Assembly (NCBI GenBank): GCA_012840355.1
Contig: DULN01000008.1
Coordinates: 101,443 to 165,442, forward strand
DNA length: 64,000 nt
Reading direction: 5' to 3'
Source: Clostridiales bacterium
GTDB lineage: Bacteria > Bacillota > Clostridia > Oscillospirales > CAG-272
Position numbers and translations under genes: made by a program. Under the pieces are notes generated by a model. It saw only the letters and a program-made list of their open reading frames with translations, searched no databases and was not told the origin of the DNA. Positions within the stretch are counted from its first letter, which is position 1; the number at the start of each line of letters is the position of its first letter. Shown in pieces: positions 8,222-17,134 of this stretch.

Positions 8222-9995
8222 CGACAGCACCCCCTTCGGCGAGCGCCTCAAGCTCCTCGATATCTGTTTCGGATATACCGCGCTGGCCGAGCTGGGAGTT
8301 GTAAATCTCGCGGTAGGTATCGCTGGTCTTCATCAGCTCGTCGTGCGGTGCGCAGGCGGTTATAACGCCGTCTTCGATAACGGCTATTCTGTCAGCTGCC
8401 ATAACGCTTGTAATGCGCTGAGCGATCATAATAATAGTCGTCCCTTTAAGCTCCTCTTTAAGCGCGGCGCGAAGCCTGCTTTCGGTTCCCACGTCGAGCG
8501 CCGAGGTGCTGTCGTCGAAAATGATTATTTCAGGCTTGCGCAGGATAGCCCTTGCTATTGCTATTCGCTGCTTTTGCCCACCGGAGAGAGAGGCACCTTT
8601 CTCGGCGACGAAGGTATCGTAGCCGTCGGCGAAGGAATTTATAAACTCGTCAGCCTGCGCTATTTTGGCGGCATGGCGCACCTCTTCGTCGGTCGCCTCG
8701 TCGTAGCCCCAGCGGATATTGTCTGCGATAGTGCCCGAGAACAGCTCGCTGGTCTGCAACACGAACGAGATGCGCCCGCGGAGGTCTTTAAGGTCATAAT
8801 CGCGCACGTCGACATCGTTTACCAAAACTCGTCCTTCGGTCGCGTCGTAAAAGCGCGGGATAAGCTTCACGAGCGTTGATTTGCCCGAGCCCGTCGAGCC
8901 AAGTATAGCCAAAAACTCGCCGGGCTTGACCTCAAGGTTTATGTTTTGCAGGACCGGCTTGCCTGCTGTGCCGGGGTAGCGGAAGCTGACATTCTCAAAC
9001 TTCACGCTTCCGCCTTGAGGAGCGCGCTCAGGGGCTGCGTTGCCCGAGACTATCACGGGCTTTTCGTCAAGCACTTCATTGATGCGGCGCGCTGATGCCA
9101 GAGTTCGAGAGAACATCTGGAACCCCATCGCCACCATCAAAAGCGAGAAGAGAATTTGGGTGATATAAGTTGTGGCAGCCATGATTTTGCCGACTTCAAG
9201 CTCGCCGGCCTGTACCCTAAGCCCGCCGATGAGGATTATCGCCACGACCGATACGTTCATTATAATCATCATCGCGGGGTGGAGAATAGAGAGCAGCTTT
9301 TGAACGTAAAGAGTAGTGTCGCGCAGGTCGCGGTTTGCGTCGTCGAACCTATCAATCTGGTGCTCCTCGCGGACGAATGCTTTAACCACGCGCGCGCCGA
9401 TGATGTTTTCCTGAACAATCGAGTTGACTTTGTCGATTTTCTTTTGCACCGTGTCAAAAAGCGGGCGCGCCTTGAGCACGACGATAAATACTATTAATAG
9501 CTCTATCGGCATTGCGCAGGCGAGCACTACTGAAAAGTTTACGTCAAGCGAAAGCGCCATAATAATGCCGCCCACAAACAGCATCGGCGTGCGGATAAAC
9601 ATGCGCAAAACCATTGAGACAAAGTTTTGCAGTGCCGTAACGTCGTTTGTCAGGCGGGTTACAAGCGAGCCGGTTGAGAATTTATCTGTTTGTTCAAGCG
9701 AGAACGCCATCACATGCCTAAATATATCGCCGCGCAAATCGCAGCCGAAGCCTTGCGAGGCGACAGACGCGAAATAAGAAGCCGAAAGTCCTCCTACGCC
9801 CCCGACAATGACCAGCAGGAGCATCAGTATGCCCGTGCGCACGAGTTTGCTGATATCTCCGCCAATGACGCCTTCGTCGACGATGACGCTCATAAGGGTG
9901 GGCTGGATTAGGTCGACGACCACCTCCACAACCATCATCAGAGGGGAGAGTATGGCAAAAAAGAGGTAGGGCTTAATATATTTTGCCAGTTTCAT
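8214..9995 (-). CDS. ABC exporter half-transporter, degenerate-site subunit
   Basis: About 593 residues: six membrane helices, then an ATPase with Walker A GSTGSGKST and an intact signature LSGGQKQRIAIARA. The Walker B is IIIFDDSTSALD, with Asp in place of catalytic Glu, and the H-loop reads IAQRITS, with Gln for His. This matches the non-catalytic half of heterodimeric exporters such as TM287/288. The ATG at 9995 is chosen; an upstream TTG at 10022 would add nine residues. It lies 57 bases after the MarR gene and overlaps the catalytic ABC gene, so the three form one operon. Confidence 0.93.
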   Translation of the reverse strand: MKLAKYIKPYLFFAILSPLMMVVEVVVDLIQPTLMSVIVDEGVIGGDISKLVRTGILMLLLVIVGGVGGLSASYFASVASQGFGCDLRGDIFRHVMAFSLEQTDKFSTGSLVTRLTNDVTALQNFVSMVLRMFIRTPMLFVGGIIMALSLDVNFSVVLACAMPIELLIVFIVVLKARPLFDTVQKKIDKVNSIVQENIIGARVVKAFVREEHQIDRFDDANRDLRDTTLYVQKLLSILHPAMMIIMNVSVVAIILIGGLRVQAGELEVGKIMAATTYITQILFSLLMVAMGFQMFSRTLASARRINEVLDEKPVIVSGNAAPERAPQGGSVKFENVSFRYPGTAGKPVLQNINLEVKPGEFLAILGSTGSGKSTLVKLIPRFYDATEGRVLVNDVDVRDYDLKDLRGRISFVLQTSELFSGTIADNIRWGYDEATDEEVRHAAKIAQADEFINSFADGYDTFVAEKGASLSGGQKQRIAIARAILRKPEIIIFDDSTSALDVGTESRLRAALKEELKGTTIIMIAQRITSVMAADRIAVIEDGVITACAPHDELMKTSDTYREIYNSQLGQRGISETDIEELEALAEGGAVGA

Positions 9996-10052
9996 ACGGA
10001 TTCCGCTTTGTGTCCCTTTCAAAACTTTCTGATGTGCTTTTAAAATGCGGAT

Positions 10053-10691
10053 TTATTCTTTATTATTATTTGGGCGGTCGTCGGATTGCCTTATATTATC
10101 GCGGATGCGGGTGAGCATCGAAACGAGTGCCTTAAGCTCTTCGTCAGTAAAGCCCGACGCGACCTCTTTATCTATTTTTTCTATTTTCATTCGAATATTC
10201 TTGTTATATTCCTCGCCCTTTTCAGTGAGGTAAACGAGCGTTTGCCGCATGTCGCGCTCGTTGGGAACGCGCCTGACATAGCCGTCAGCCTCCATTTTTT
10301 GGAGGGTGACGCTGATTGTCGGCGGCTTTAGGTGGGTTATGTTCGCAAGCTCAAGCTGTGTGCGGCCGCCGCGCATCGAGAGATGGAATAGGATCATGCG
10401 GTAGCTATTTTGCATGTTCTCGTCGCGGATGCGGTCGCGGAACAGCTTGGATATTTCGGTTATAAGCATAAGCGGGGTCGGCTGGATTTGCTGGTACCCC
10501 ATGTAGCTTGGCTTGCTTTCCTCAGCTTCTCTAGCGCTGCCCTCGCCAGTGCCGGTGGTGCCGGCTTCCGGGACCGGAGGGGCAGGGAAGCTTTGCAAGG
10601 CTTCCGCCTCGCCGGTTTTCTCGGCAGTTGTTTCAGCCTCTTCGGGCTTGTCCGCAACAGAACCGATAAGGCTGCTTGATTGCTTATCCAT
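10053..10691 (-). CDS. MarR-family transcriptional regulator with disordered N-terminus
   Basis: 212 residues. The first 65 are Glu/Ala/Thr/Pro-rich and look disordered. The rest is a winged helix-turn-helix of the MarR family: a recognition region THLKPPTISVTLQKMEADGY and a wing VRRVPNERDMRQTLVYLTEKG. MarR dimers bind palindromes and usually repress an adjacent transporter until a ligand releases them. Strong ribosome site AAGGAAGG before the ATG. It is the first gene of the operon with both ABC halves, so it is probably their ligand-responsive repressor. The long N-terminal tail is not typical of the family, and it is echoed by the disordered tail of the partner ABC subunit. Confidence 0.9.
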   Translation of the reverse strand: MDKQSSSLIGSVADKPEEAETTAEKTGEAEALQSFPAPPVPEAGTTGTGEGSAREAEESKPSYMGYQQIQPTPLMLITEISKLFRDRIRDENMQNSYRMILFHLSMRGGRTQLELANITHLKPPTISVTLQKMEADGYVRRVPNERDMRQTLVYLTEKGEEYNKNIRMKIEKIDKEVASGFTDEELKALVSMLTRIRDNIRQSDDRPNNNKE

Positions 10692-10811
10692 GATAAGATA
10701 CCTTCCTTAATATGTTATTAATGCAGAAAACCTTACTGCGGCGCGCTAAATGTAGCGCTGCCGGTTGGTCTTTTGTATTTTATTCGTTTTCTAACTAACA
10801 TATTTTATTTA

Positions 10812-10839
10812 ATTATATCTAATTTATATGCTTTGTCAA
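10812..10839 (-). promoter_or_regulatory. Consensus promoter of the marR-ABC operon
   Basis: On the minus strand: TTGACA, 16 bases, TATAAT. The leader between it and the marR start is about 110 bases and AT-rich, leaving room for MarR autoregulation. Confidence 0.8.
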
Positions 10840-10906
10840 TATGGTTTACCTTAAAATTAACAAGGGCAATATTTTTTCTTTACAAATCGCTTGCATATAA
10901 AAATAT

Positions 10907-10934
10907 CCCGGAAAGGCGGGCTGCGCTTTCCGGG
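10907..10934. terminator. Terminator of the SleC-like gene
   Basis: CCCGGAAAG...CTTTCCGGG stem followed on the minus strand by an AT-rich T-run. The plus strand also ends in TTTTATTT. Confidence 0.75.
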
Positions 10935-10940
10935 TTTTAT

Positions 10941-12197
10941 TTATAGCTCGGCAAGTCGTTCGACTGCCACATAGATGTGCGATATGCGGTACCATGTGGC
11001 AAAATCGACGACGCCGGTCTCAGGGAGGCCGAAAATCCGCTGGAAAGTCTGCACGGCGTTACGGGTCTGCTCGCCGTAGATTCCGTCGACCCGTATTTTC
11101 GGTATAGCGGGGTAGTTATTAGAAATCGCGTTGAGCTGCTCTTGGATTACTCGCACATTTGGGCCGACCGAGCCGACCTCTAGCGGTGTGCCGGGATAGG
11201 AAATCGGGATGCCCGCGACCCGCTCGGCTTCAGCTAGGTATATGTCTTGGCCGTAGTAGTTGCGCAGGATTTGCACGGCGTCGAATCCTTGGTCGCTGAG
11301 AGCTTTTGAGCCCCATTGGCTTAGCCATTCGGGGCAAGTGACGGTCGTGCCGTTGCAATATTGAGTGAGCAGGGGCTGGCGGATGTCAGGCTTGGTTATG
11401 TAGGTGGTGAAAAGGTAGTCGACAATGTTTGATATTTCGGCGAAGATGTTGCGTCCGTACGTGAACTTCTGGTCGTATGCCGTGGAGCTGGTAATTGAGA
11501 AATTATATCCTTGGTTGCGATACCATTCGGTATAAACGCGGTTCATCGTAAACGACACTATCGCGAGCACATTGGCTTCGATAGCCTCTACCGGCCAGGT
11601 GGAGTATATCTCGTTGCACGCGACGTTTTTGATGTAGTCGGGGAAGGGGACGTAGTAGTTCGGAGCGTTCGGGTCATTTGGTGGTCCATCATGCACAACG
11701 ACGTACTCGGGCACGACCGGTTCGGGCAAAACTACGAAGCCTTCGCCTTCAGGAAGCGGTTTGATCGGATCCTCAGGGATTTTCGGCGGGTACTCGTACC
11801 ATAAGGTGTGAGGGGGTATTACAATGCTCGCGGGCAAATCAAGCTCAGGTGTTTGCTCGATTAGAGGCAGTCGGACGTTTTGAAGCGACCGCGACTCAGG
11901 CAATATTTGCACGCCTCTGATTCGGACGGGGACAAAACCTTCCGCTTCGACTGCAAGGTCGTACTCCGAATAAGGCTGAAACTCAGTTTCTGGCATCAGT
12001 GAAAGGTCAATCGGGGGAGCGGGGAGCGGAACCTGGCCGCTCAGACCCGACGAGTCGGTGGTTAGCTCTTCGATTATTTGTTGCTCTTCCTCGCCGGTCG
12101 GCGATATGCGAACGATTGCACCGTCAACCGGGACTCTACTGTTGGAATCGGTAACATGGATTTGCAGGTATCCGGTGTATGTATTTATATTTTGCAA
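10941..12197 (-). CDS. sleC: SleC-like spore cortex-lytic enzyme (SpoIID-fold transglycosylase)
   Basis: About 418 residues, close to known SleC. N-terminal part: a small beta domain (TGYLQIHVTDSNSRVPVDGA) of the carboxypeptidase-regulatory type and a Pro-rich linker, the expected prepro-region. Middle: a SpoIID/LytB domain (VPFPDYIKNVACNEIYSTW, then PVEAIEANVLAIVSFT) whose Glu in NEIYSTWP matches the catalytic Glu of SpoIID. C-terminus: a peptidoglycan-binding repeat (IRVDGIYGEQTRNAVQTFQ). SleC cleaves spore cortex glycan during germination after Csp proteases remove its propeptide. The TTG at 12197 is chosen because GAGGTGA lies 5 bases upstream. It diverges from two Csp-type proteases, which supports the call. 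Confidence 0.83.
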   Translation of the reverse strand: MQNINTYTGYLQIHVTDSNSRVPVDGAIVRISPTGEEEQQIIEELTTDSSGLSGQVPLPAPPIDLSLMPETEFQPYSEYDLAVEAEGFVPVRIRGVQILPESRSLQNVRLPLIEQTPELDLPASIVIPPHTLWYEYPPKIPEDPIKPLPEGEGFVVLPEPVVPEYVVVHDGPPNDPNAPNYYVPFPDYIKNVACNEIYSTWPVEAIEANVLAIVSFTMNRVYTEWYRNQGYNFSITSSTAYDQKFTYGRNIFAEISNIVDYLFTTYITKPDIRQPLLTQYCNGTTVTCPEWLSQWGSKALSDQGFDAVQILRNYYGQDIYLAEAERVAGIPISYPGTPLEVGSVGPNVRVIQEQLNAISNNYPAIPKIRVDGIYGEQTRNAVQTFQRIFGLPETGVVDFATWYRISHIYVAVERLAEL

Positions 12198-12352
12198 GCG
12201 TCTCACCTCGTGCTGCAGTCGCAAAATAGTGGTCTCTAATAATTATATTCTCCTTATGGGCTTTGCGACTGCGGCGGGGAAGTTCTCAATTCTCGGCATG
12301 TCACTGCATATAATTAGACTAAAAAGCTTGATGAGCCGAGGCTAGTTAGGGT

Positions 12353-14074
12353 ATGACTTCTTCTACTGGTCTTCAAAACCTACTTCGTTTTGACCCCCGC
12401 CTAGTGCTCGAGGGGCGCACCGAGCTTATCGTCAAATACAACGGCGATATTGAGAGGGTCGCCGCAGAGGTCGGTGCAACGGTCGAAATTTTAAACAGCG
12501 ATTACGCAATTTTGACGATAATGGTCGAACAAATACCACTGCTTTATTCATTTCCCGAAATTGAGTTTTTGGAGCTGCCTAAGACACTCACGTTCGAGCT
12601 GTTTAACAACATTTCAAGTGCATGCATCACCCGGGTCCACGGACCAAGGTTCGGCTTGTCCGGCAGGGGCACGATAATTGGAATAATCGACTCCGGCATC
12701 GACTACACCCATCCGGATTTTATCAACGAAGACGGCACGACCCGGATACTTTACCTTTGGGATCAGCTCGCAAGCCCAGAGCTTGGCAGCCCTCCCGAAG
12801 GGTTTTTGCATGGCGTCGAGTATAACAGCGAGCAGATAAACCAAGCGCTGCAGTCGCCTAACCCATTTGATGTGGTGCCATTCGCCGACTATGTAGGTCA
12901 TGGGACTGCGGTCTCGGGCATAGCGGCAGGTAATGGCCGGGCGTCGAACGGCGTGCAGGTGGGCGCCGCCCCTGAAGCAAACTTGATAGTAGTAAAGCTT
13001 GGGCGCACTGGCTTTGAGGCGTTTGCGCGCACGACCGAAATTATGCGGGCGCTAAAATACCTGATCAGTAAAGCACAGGCGCTGAACATGCCCATAAGCA
13101 TCAATCTCAGCTACGGTAGCAACAACGGCCCGCACGACGGGAATACACTTTTTGAAAACTATATCGACGCGGTTGCGCAGGAATGGAAGACAGTCATTTC
13201 AGTCGCAACCGGCAACGAAGGTGCGGCGGCTCACCATTATAGAGGGGTAGTGCAGCAAGGAAGGCAAACTTTTATCGAGTTTTACACCTCCGGCGAACTT
13301 TATAAGCTATATATAACTTTATGGAAAGATTTTGCGGATACTTTTTCGTGGCGGATTGTCTCGCCGGTGGGCGACGAAAGCGGGCTGATACGCCCGACCG
13401 CGCGCCTTTACCTTGCGACGATAAATAACGTGAACATCACGATATTCTTTAACCAGCCGACGGTATATACCACATCGCAAGAAGTTTTCATCATGCTTGA
13501 GGGGGTAAACCGGCCTATACCTCAGGGGCTTTGGCGAATAGAAATAAACGGCGAAGAAGTAGTCGACGGGCGGATTGACGCATGGCTGCCCAATGTCGAC
13601 GATATTTCATTTAGCACGGCATTCGCGGTGCCGAGCACCGAAACTACGCTGACTATCCCGTCGACCGCCTCGCAGGTTATAGCGGTAGGCGGCTATGACG
13701 CGCGCAACAATACGATTGCAGCGTTTTCGGGTCGTGGATACACGCGCGGCGATATTATGGTAAAGCCCGATTTGGTTGCGCCGGCGGTGGATATAATTAC
13801 CGCCGTACCCGGGGGAGGGTATGACAGGTTCAGTGGCACGAGCATGGCGTCGCCTTTTGTCGCAGGAGCGGCTGCGCTGATGATGGAGTGGGGAATTGTC
13901 AGAGGCAACGACGTTTTCCTCTATGGCCAGCGCGTTAAGGCGTTTTTGCGGAAGGGCGCGCGCCGGAGCCGGAATATCCAGTATCCGAACAACCAATGGG
14001 GATACGGTTCGCTATGTCTTGAGGACACTATGCTGCTTCTCGAGCAATATACAGCGGGAGGAATTTCAATATGA
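12353..14074 (+). CDS. Csp-like subtilisin-family (S8) serine protease 1
   Basis: 573 residues with an N-terminal prodomain ([20 protein letters not shown]) typical of clostridial Csp germination proteases. A complete catalytic triad is visible: Asp113 in [12 protein letters not shown], His183 in VGHGTAVSG, Ser497 in [10 protein letters not shown], with the oxyanion region ATGNEG. A jelly-roll-like insertion lies between the His and Ser segments, as in CspB. No secretion signal is visible, consistent with packaging in the forespore. It lies beside a divergent SleC-like gene and is translationally coupled to a paralogue. Inferred job: activation of pro-SleC. Confidence 0.87.
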   Translation: MTSSTGLQNLLRFDPRLVLEGRTELIVKYNGDIERVAAEVGATVEILNSDYAILTIMVEQIPLLYSFPEIEFLELPKTLTFELFNNISSACITRVHGPRFGLSGRGTIIGIIDSGIDYTHPDFINEDGTTRILYLWDQLASPELGSPPEGFLHGVEYNSEQINQALQSPNPFDVVPFADYVGHGTAVSGIAAGNGRASNGVQVGAAPEANLIVVKLGRTGFEAFARTTEIMRALKYLISKAQALNMPISINLSYGSNNGPHDGNTLFENYIDAVAQEWKTVISVATGNEGAAAHHYRGVVQQGRQTFIEFYTSGELYKLYITLWKDFADTFSWRIVSPVGDESGLIRPTARLYLATINNVNITIFFNQPTVYTTSQEVFIMLEGVNRPIPQGLWRIEINGEEVVDGRIDAWLPNVDDISFSTAFAVPSTETTLTIPSTASQVIAVGGYDARNNTIAAFSGRGYTRGDIMVKPDLVAPAVDIITAVPGGGYDRFSGTSMASPFVAGAAALMMEWGIVRGNDVFLYGQRVKAFLRKGARRSRNIQYPNNQWGYGSLCLEDTMLLLEQYTAGGISI

Positions 14075-15798
14075 ATCAATTCCCAATTGCACCGGTTGAC
14101 TTTGACTATATAAATAGCCCGGACACGGTAGATTTTATTATTCCTGCCAATGAGTTTTTCATCTTAGATATCTTAGATATCGCGCAAAATTCCCCATTCA
14201 GGTTCGCGCAGGTGTTATCAGACAGGTATGTCGTGGTATATGCGAGCCGACGCGACATAGACCAGATAAGGGATCTTTTGGGCACGAATTTTTACATATC
14301 AAGGTCGATGGTATTGGGGCTGCTGGACCGCGAGTCGCTCGACGCGGCTGGGATTAGGCAGGTCCAAGAGCAGTCGTACCTGTCGTTGACCGGGCGCGGC
14401 GTGCTTATCGGGCTTGTGGATACTGGTATTGACTATACCAATCCCGCTTTTATATACGAAGACGGTACCACCAAAATCGTTTCGATATACGATATGAACG
14501 ATACCTCCGGAACTCCGCCGGAAGGCTTTTTCGTCGGCACAGAGTACACGCGCGAGCAGATAAACGAGGCGCTGCGCTCGGATGACCCGTACAGCATTGT
14601 ACCGCACCGAGACACCTCAGGGCATGGGACTTTCCTTGCCTCTATTATGGCGAGCCGGGAGCGCGGCGAGTATATCGGCGCGGCGCCCGACGCGGAGATT
14701 GTAGCCGTAAGGCTTAAGAAGGCACGGCCGTATTACCTTGAGTATTACATGGTGCCGCCGGAGCAGGAATTTGTGTTCGAGTCGAGCGCGGTGATGGTGG
14801 CGGTCGAGTATATAGTAAGAGTTGCGCGAAGGCTCAACCGGCCGGTCGCGATTTGCATTGGCGTCGGCACCAACAATGGCACGCACGACGGCTTTTCGGT
14901 GCTTGAGCAGTACCTAGATCATATAGCCACCATTAGCGGCGTATGCGTCTGCACGGCGGTTGGTAACGAGAGCCAAGCGCGTCACCATATGCGCGGGGCT
15001 GTGACCGAAACCGGCGGGACGGCTATAATCGATATAAACTGCAGCGAGCTGGGCAGCAATATCTATACGCAAATTATAAACCCGGTTTCCGACCGCATAT
15101 CGGTGTCGATAAAGTCCCCGTCGGGCGAGGTGGTCGGCAGGACGCCGGCGAGGAGCGGCTCGGTCTTGACAACAAACCTCATTTTCGAGCGCTCGCGCAT
15201 ATCAGTCGAGTATTACTACCCGGTAACCGGCAGCAGCGGGCAGGTGACGATAGTTAGAATCCAAGACGCGACGCCGGGTATTTGGTCGATTACCGTCCAC
15301 GGCGACATTATAACTAACGGCAGGTTCGACGCCTATCTGCCGCTTACGGGGCTGGGTTCGCCGGGCGTGGAGTTTTTAGCGCCCGACCCGTATTATACGG
15401 TCGTCGTGCCGGCGACTGCGTTTTCAACGCTGTCAGTTGGGGCATACAACGCAAACGACAACAGCCTCTACGTCAACTCGTCATGGGGTCCGTCGCTTCT
15501 TCCCGCAAACATTCCCGACCTTGTCGCTCCGGGCGTGCGGGTAGGCGGGATATTCCCGACAGGCCCAGGCACGATGACCGGCACCAGCGTTGCCGCGGCG
15601 ATAGCGACAGGGGCTGCAGCGCTGATGCTACAATGGGGCATAGTGGAAGGGAATAACCGGGCGATAAGCACATATCAAATAAAAGGTTTCTTCATACGGG
15701 GCTGCGAGCGCAGCGATTTTATGTCATACCCAAACTACCAGTGGGGATACGGCAAGCTAGACCTATACAACTCGTTTAACTTAATGCGCGAGCTGTAA
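14071..15798 (+). CDS. Csp-like subtilisin-family (S8) serine protease 2
   Basis: 575 residues, a diverged paralogue of the preceding protease. Triad: Asp117 in [12 protein letters not shown], His185 in SGHGTFLAS, Ser506 in [10 protein letters not shown], with TAVGNES for the oxyanion loop. The prodomain is shorter on conserved features. The ATG overlaps the previous stop as ATGA, and the ribosome site GGGAGG sits inside the upstream gene. Unlike CspA and CspC of C. difficile, both proteases here keep all three catalytic residues, though the GTSV context replaces the commoner GTSM. It ends at a strong hairpin terminator. Role in germination is inferred from family and context. Confidence 0.86.
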   Translation: MNQFPIAPVDFDYINSPDTVDFIIPANEFFILDILDIAQNSPFRFAQVLSDRYVVVYASRRDIDQIRDLLGTNFYISRSMVLGLLDRESLDAAGIRQVQEQSYLSLTGRGVLIGLVDTGIDYTNPAFIYEDGTTKIVSIYDMNDTSGTPPEGFFVGTEYTREQINEALRSDDPYSIVPHRDTSGHGTFLASIMASRERGEYIGAAPDAEIVAVRLKKARPYYLEYYMVPPEQEFVFESSAVMVAVEYIVRVARRLNRPVAICIGVGTNNGTHDGFSVLEQYLDHIATISGVCVCTAVGNESQARHHMRGAVTETGGTAIIDINCSELGSNIYTQIINPVSDRISVSIKSPSGEVVGRTPARSGSVLTTNLIFERSRISVEYYYPVTGSSGQVTIVRIQDATPGIWSITVHGDIITNGRFDAYLPLTGLGSPGVEFLAPDPYYTVVVPATAFSTLSVGAYNANDNSLYVNSSWGPSLLPANIPDLVAPGVRVGGIFPTGPGTMTGTSVAAAIATGAAALMLQWGIVEGNNRAISTYQIKGFFIRGCERSDFMSYPNYQWGYGKLDLYNSFNLMREL

Positions 15799-15805
15799 AA
15801 AATCA

Positions 15806-15838
15806 CGCCGGAAAGGGCATGCCTCTTTCCGGCGTTTG
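15806..15838 (+). terminator. Terminator of the protease pair
   Basis: CGCCGGAAAG...CTTTCCGGCG stem followed by TTTGCTATTT. Confidence 0.8.
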
Positions 15839-15885
15839 CTATTTAATTATATTAATAAGTATTATAATTTTATATAGGCGAGATT

Positions 15886-15938
15886 ATTATACTAATTTTA
15901 TAGCTGTTAGTTAACTAAGATAGAATTATACTAATTTT
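15886..15938. repeat. AT-rich direct repeats around a 12-base palindrome
   Basis: ATTATACTAATTTT occurs at 15886-15899 and 15925-15938, bracketing the perfect palindrome TTAGTTAACTAA at 15907-15918. A further 12-base copy lies at 16905-16916 on the other side of the DUF368 gene. The function is unknown. Confidence 0.6.
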
Positions 15939-16764
15939 CGCTATTGCTAGGCTTGTTTAAGAAATACGCGCCTATAAAGCCGCCGGAAAACAGCATGGCG
16001 GATATTATTGCCTCGGCGGCGGAACCAAACGAGGTTGGGACAATGAGGAGCGTCGAGGCGAGCACGATGCCTAGCAAGGTAAAGCTTGTGAATTGACCGA
16101 ATCGCCTAAAAAGGGCGTCAACCACTCTGGCAGAGGCGGCGACAGTAATAGCGATCCCGCAGGCGAGCGGCAGTATGACTTTTGGGTCGAGCGCCGCGAT
16201 ACCTGACGCCATCGGCTCATAAAGCCCGAGGAATATGAGTATCGACGATGAGCTTAGCCCGGGTACGACGAGGCTGAGCCCCCAGACAATGCCGCAGAAG
16301 GCATACCAGCCGGCGCTTGGCGTTATGGCGGCGGAACCTCCGGTTTTAATAACGGAAAGCAGCGCGTACATTAAAAACGCCGCGGCGGTCATGCCGACAA
16401 ATGAGGATTTGTTCACGCTGCCTTCTGAAGCCTCGCAAAAAAGCTGCGGGAGCGTGCCTGCGACAAGCCCGGCGAAAAGGCAAACCGCGGCGGATGAGGA
16501 TACCGAAAAAAGCAGCTCGGTCAGGCGCGCAAGCCCCCAAAAGCCGAAAAGCCATCCCAAAAGGAACGGAACGAAAATTTTATAATGTTTCTTAAAAGAC
16601 TTTAGCGGGTGCGATAATAGCTCCATCATCGGCCGGTAGATGCCGAACGCCACGCAAAGCACGCCGCCGCTGACGCCCGGCAAAATCGCGCCTCCGCCGA
16701 CCAGCGCGCCTTGGATTATGCGCGCAGGCCAGCATTTAAGCCAGTTTTTTGTGACTTCTTTCAT
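15931..16764 (-). CDS. DUF368 polyprenyl-phosphate transporter (PopT family)
   Basis: 277 residues with about eight hydrophobic segments and the DUF368 signature GGGAILPGVSGGVLCVAFGIY near residue 23, with an echo VVPGLSSSSILIFLGLYEPM in the second half. DUF368 proteins (PopT) flip undecaprenyl phosphate back across the membrane for reuse in wall-polymer synthesis. The ribosome site AAGGATTAGAAGG precedes the ATG. It is monocistronic between the protease pair and the arabinose operon. The second Und-P gene of the window, uppP, lies far away at 53.5 kb. Confidence 0.88.
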   Translation of the reverse strand: MKEVTKNWLKCWPARIIQGALVGGGAILPGVSGGVLCVAFGIYRPMMELLSHPLKSFKKHYKIFVPFLLGWLFGFWGLARLTELLFSVSSSAAVCLFAGLVAGTLPQLFCEASEGSVNKSSFVGMTAAAFLMYALLSVIKTGGSAAITPSAGWYAFCGIVWGLSLVVPGLSSSSILIFLGLYEPMASGIAALDPKVILPLACGIAITVAASARVVDALFRRFGQFTSFTLLGIVLASTLLIVPTSFGSAAEAIISAMLFSGGFIGAYFLNKPSNSEN

Positions 16765-17062
16765 TTTAGTACCTTCTAATCCTTTTAGCAGCGACGTTTA
16801 TTATAGCATAAACCACACCGCAGGGCAACAATTCTGCAAAGCGGGACAATCCGCAAAATGGGGCGAAGATGCCTCGTGAATGAGTCCCGTACGCAAAACA
16901 TACTATTATACTAATTATTTATTTTGTATAATAAAGGGAACGGGTTTTCCGCAATACATTAGCCGTGGCTCTGGCACACGAGCTTTGATTTGCAAATCTA
17001 GATAAGCTTTCAAGATTTAGTTATTTTTGTGCGCTTTTTTTGGCTAACTATATATAATCCGA
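16765..17062. other. Intergenic region between DUF368 and araB
   Basis: About 300 AT-rich bases carrying divergent promoters. TATAAT-like boxes occur near 16905-16930 and 17052. A copy of the ATTATACTAATT repeat is at 16905-16916. No gene or clear structured RNA was seen. Confidence 0.5.
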
Positions 17063-17091
17063 TTGAATTTTCAAAAGATTTATGTTATACT
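17063..17091 (+). promoter_or_regulatory. Promoter of the arabinose operon
   Basis: TTGAAT, 17 bases, TATACT. The leader is only about 35 bases. No AraR-type palindrome was recognised. Confidence 0.65.
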
Positions 17092-17113
17092 GGCTAAGAA
17101 AATACCATACATA

Positions 17114-17134
17114 GGACGGCGGTGATCAATTATT
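17114..17134 (+). promoter_or_regulatory. Extended Shine-Dalgarno and ATT start of araB
   Basis: GGACGGCGGTGATC is nearly the full complement of the 16S 3' tail. No ATG, GTG or TTG follows at normal spacing. In frame there are a TGA at 17123, then two ATT codons at 17129 and 17132. The second is 9 bases from the core and gives the usual AraB N-terminus. Confidence 0.6.

Noticed and set aside
12225..12352. Sigma-G type promoter between sleC and the protease pair
   Set aside because: A CATATAATTA box is present near 12307, but no matching -35 at 17-18 bases was found, so it was not listed as a feature.
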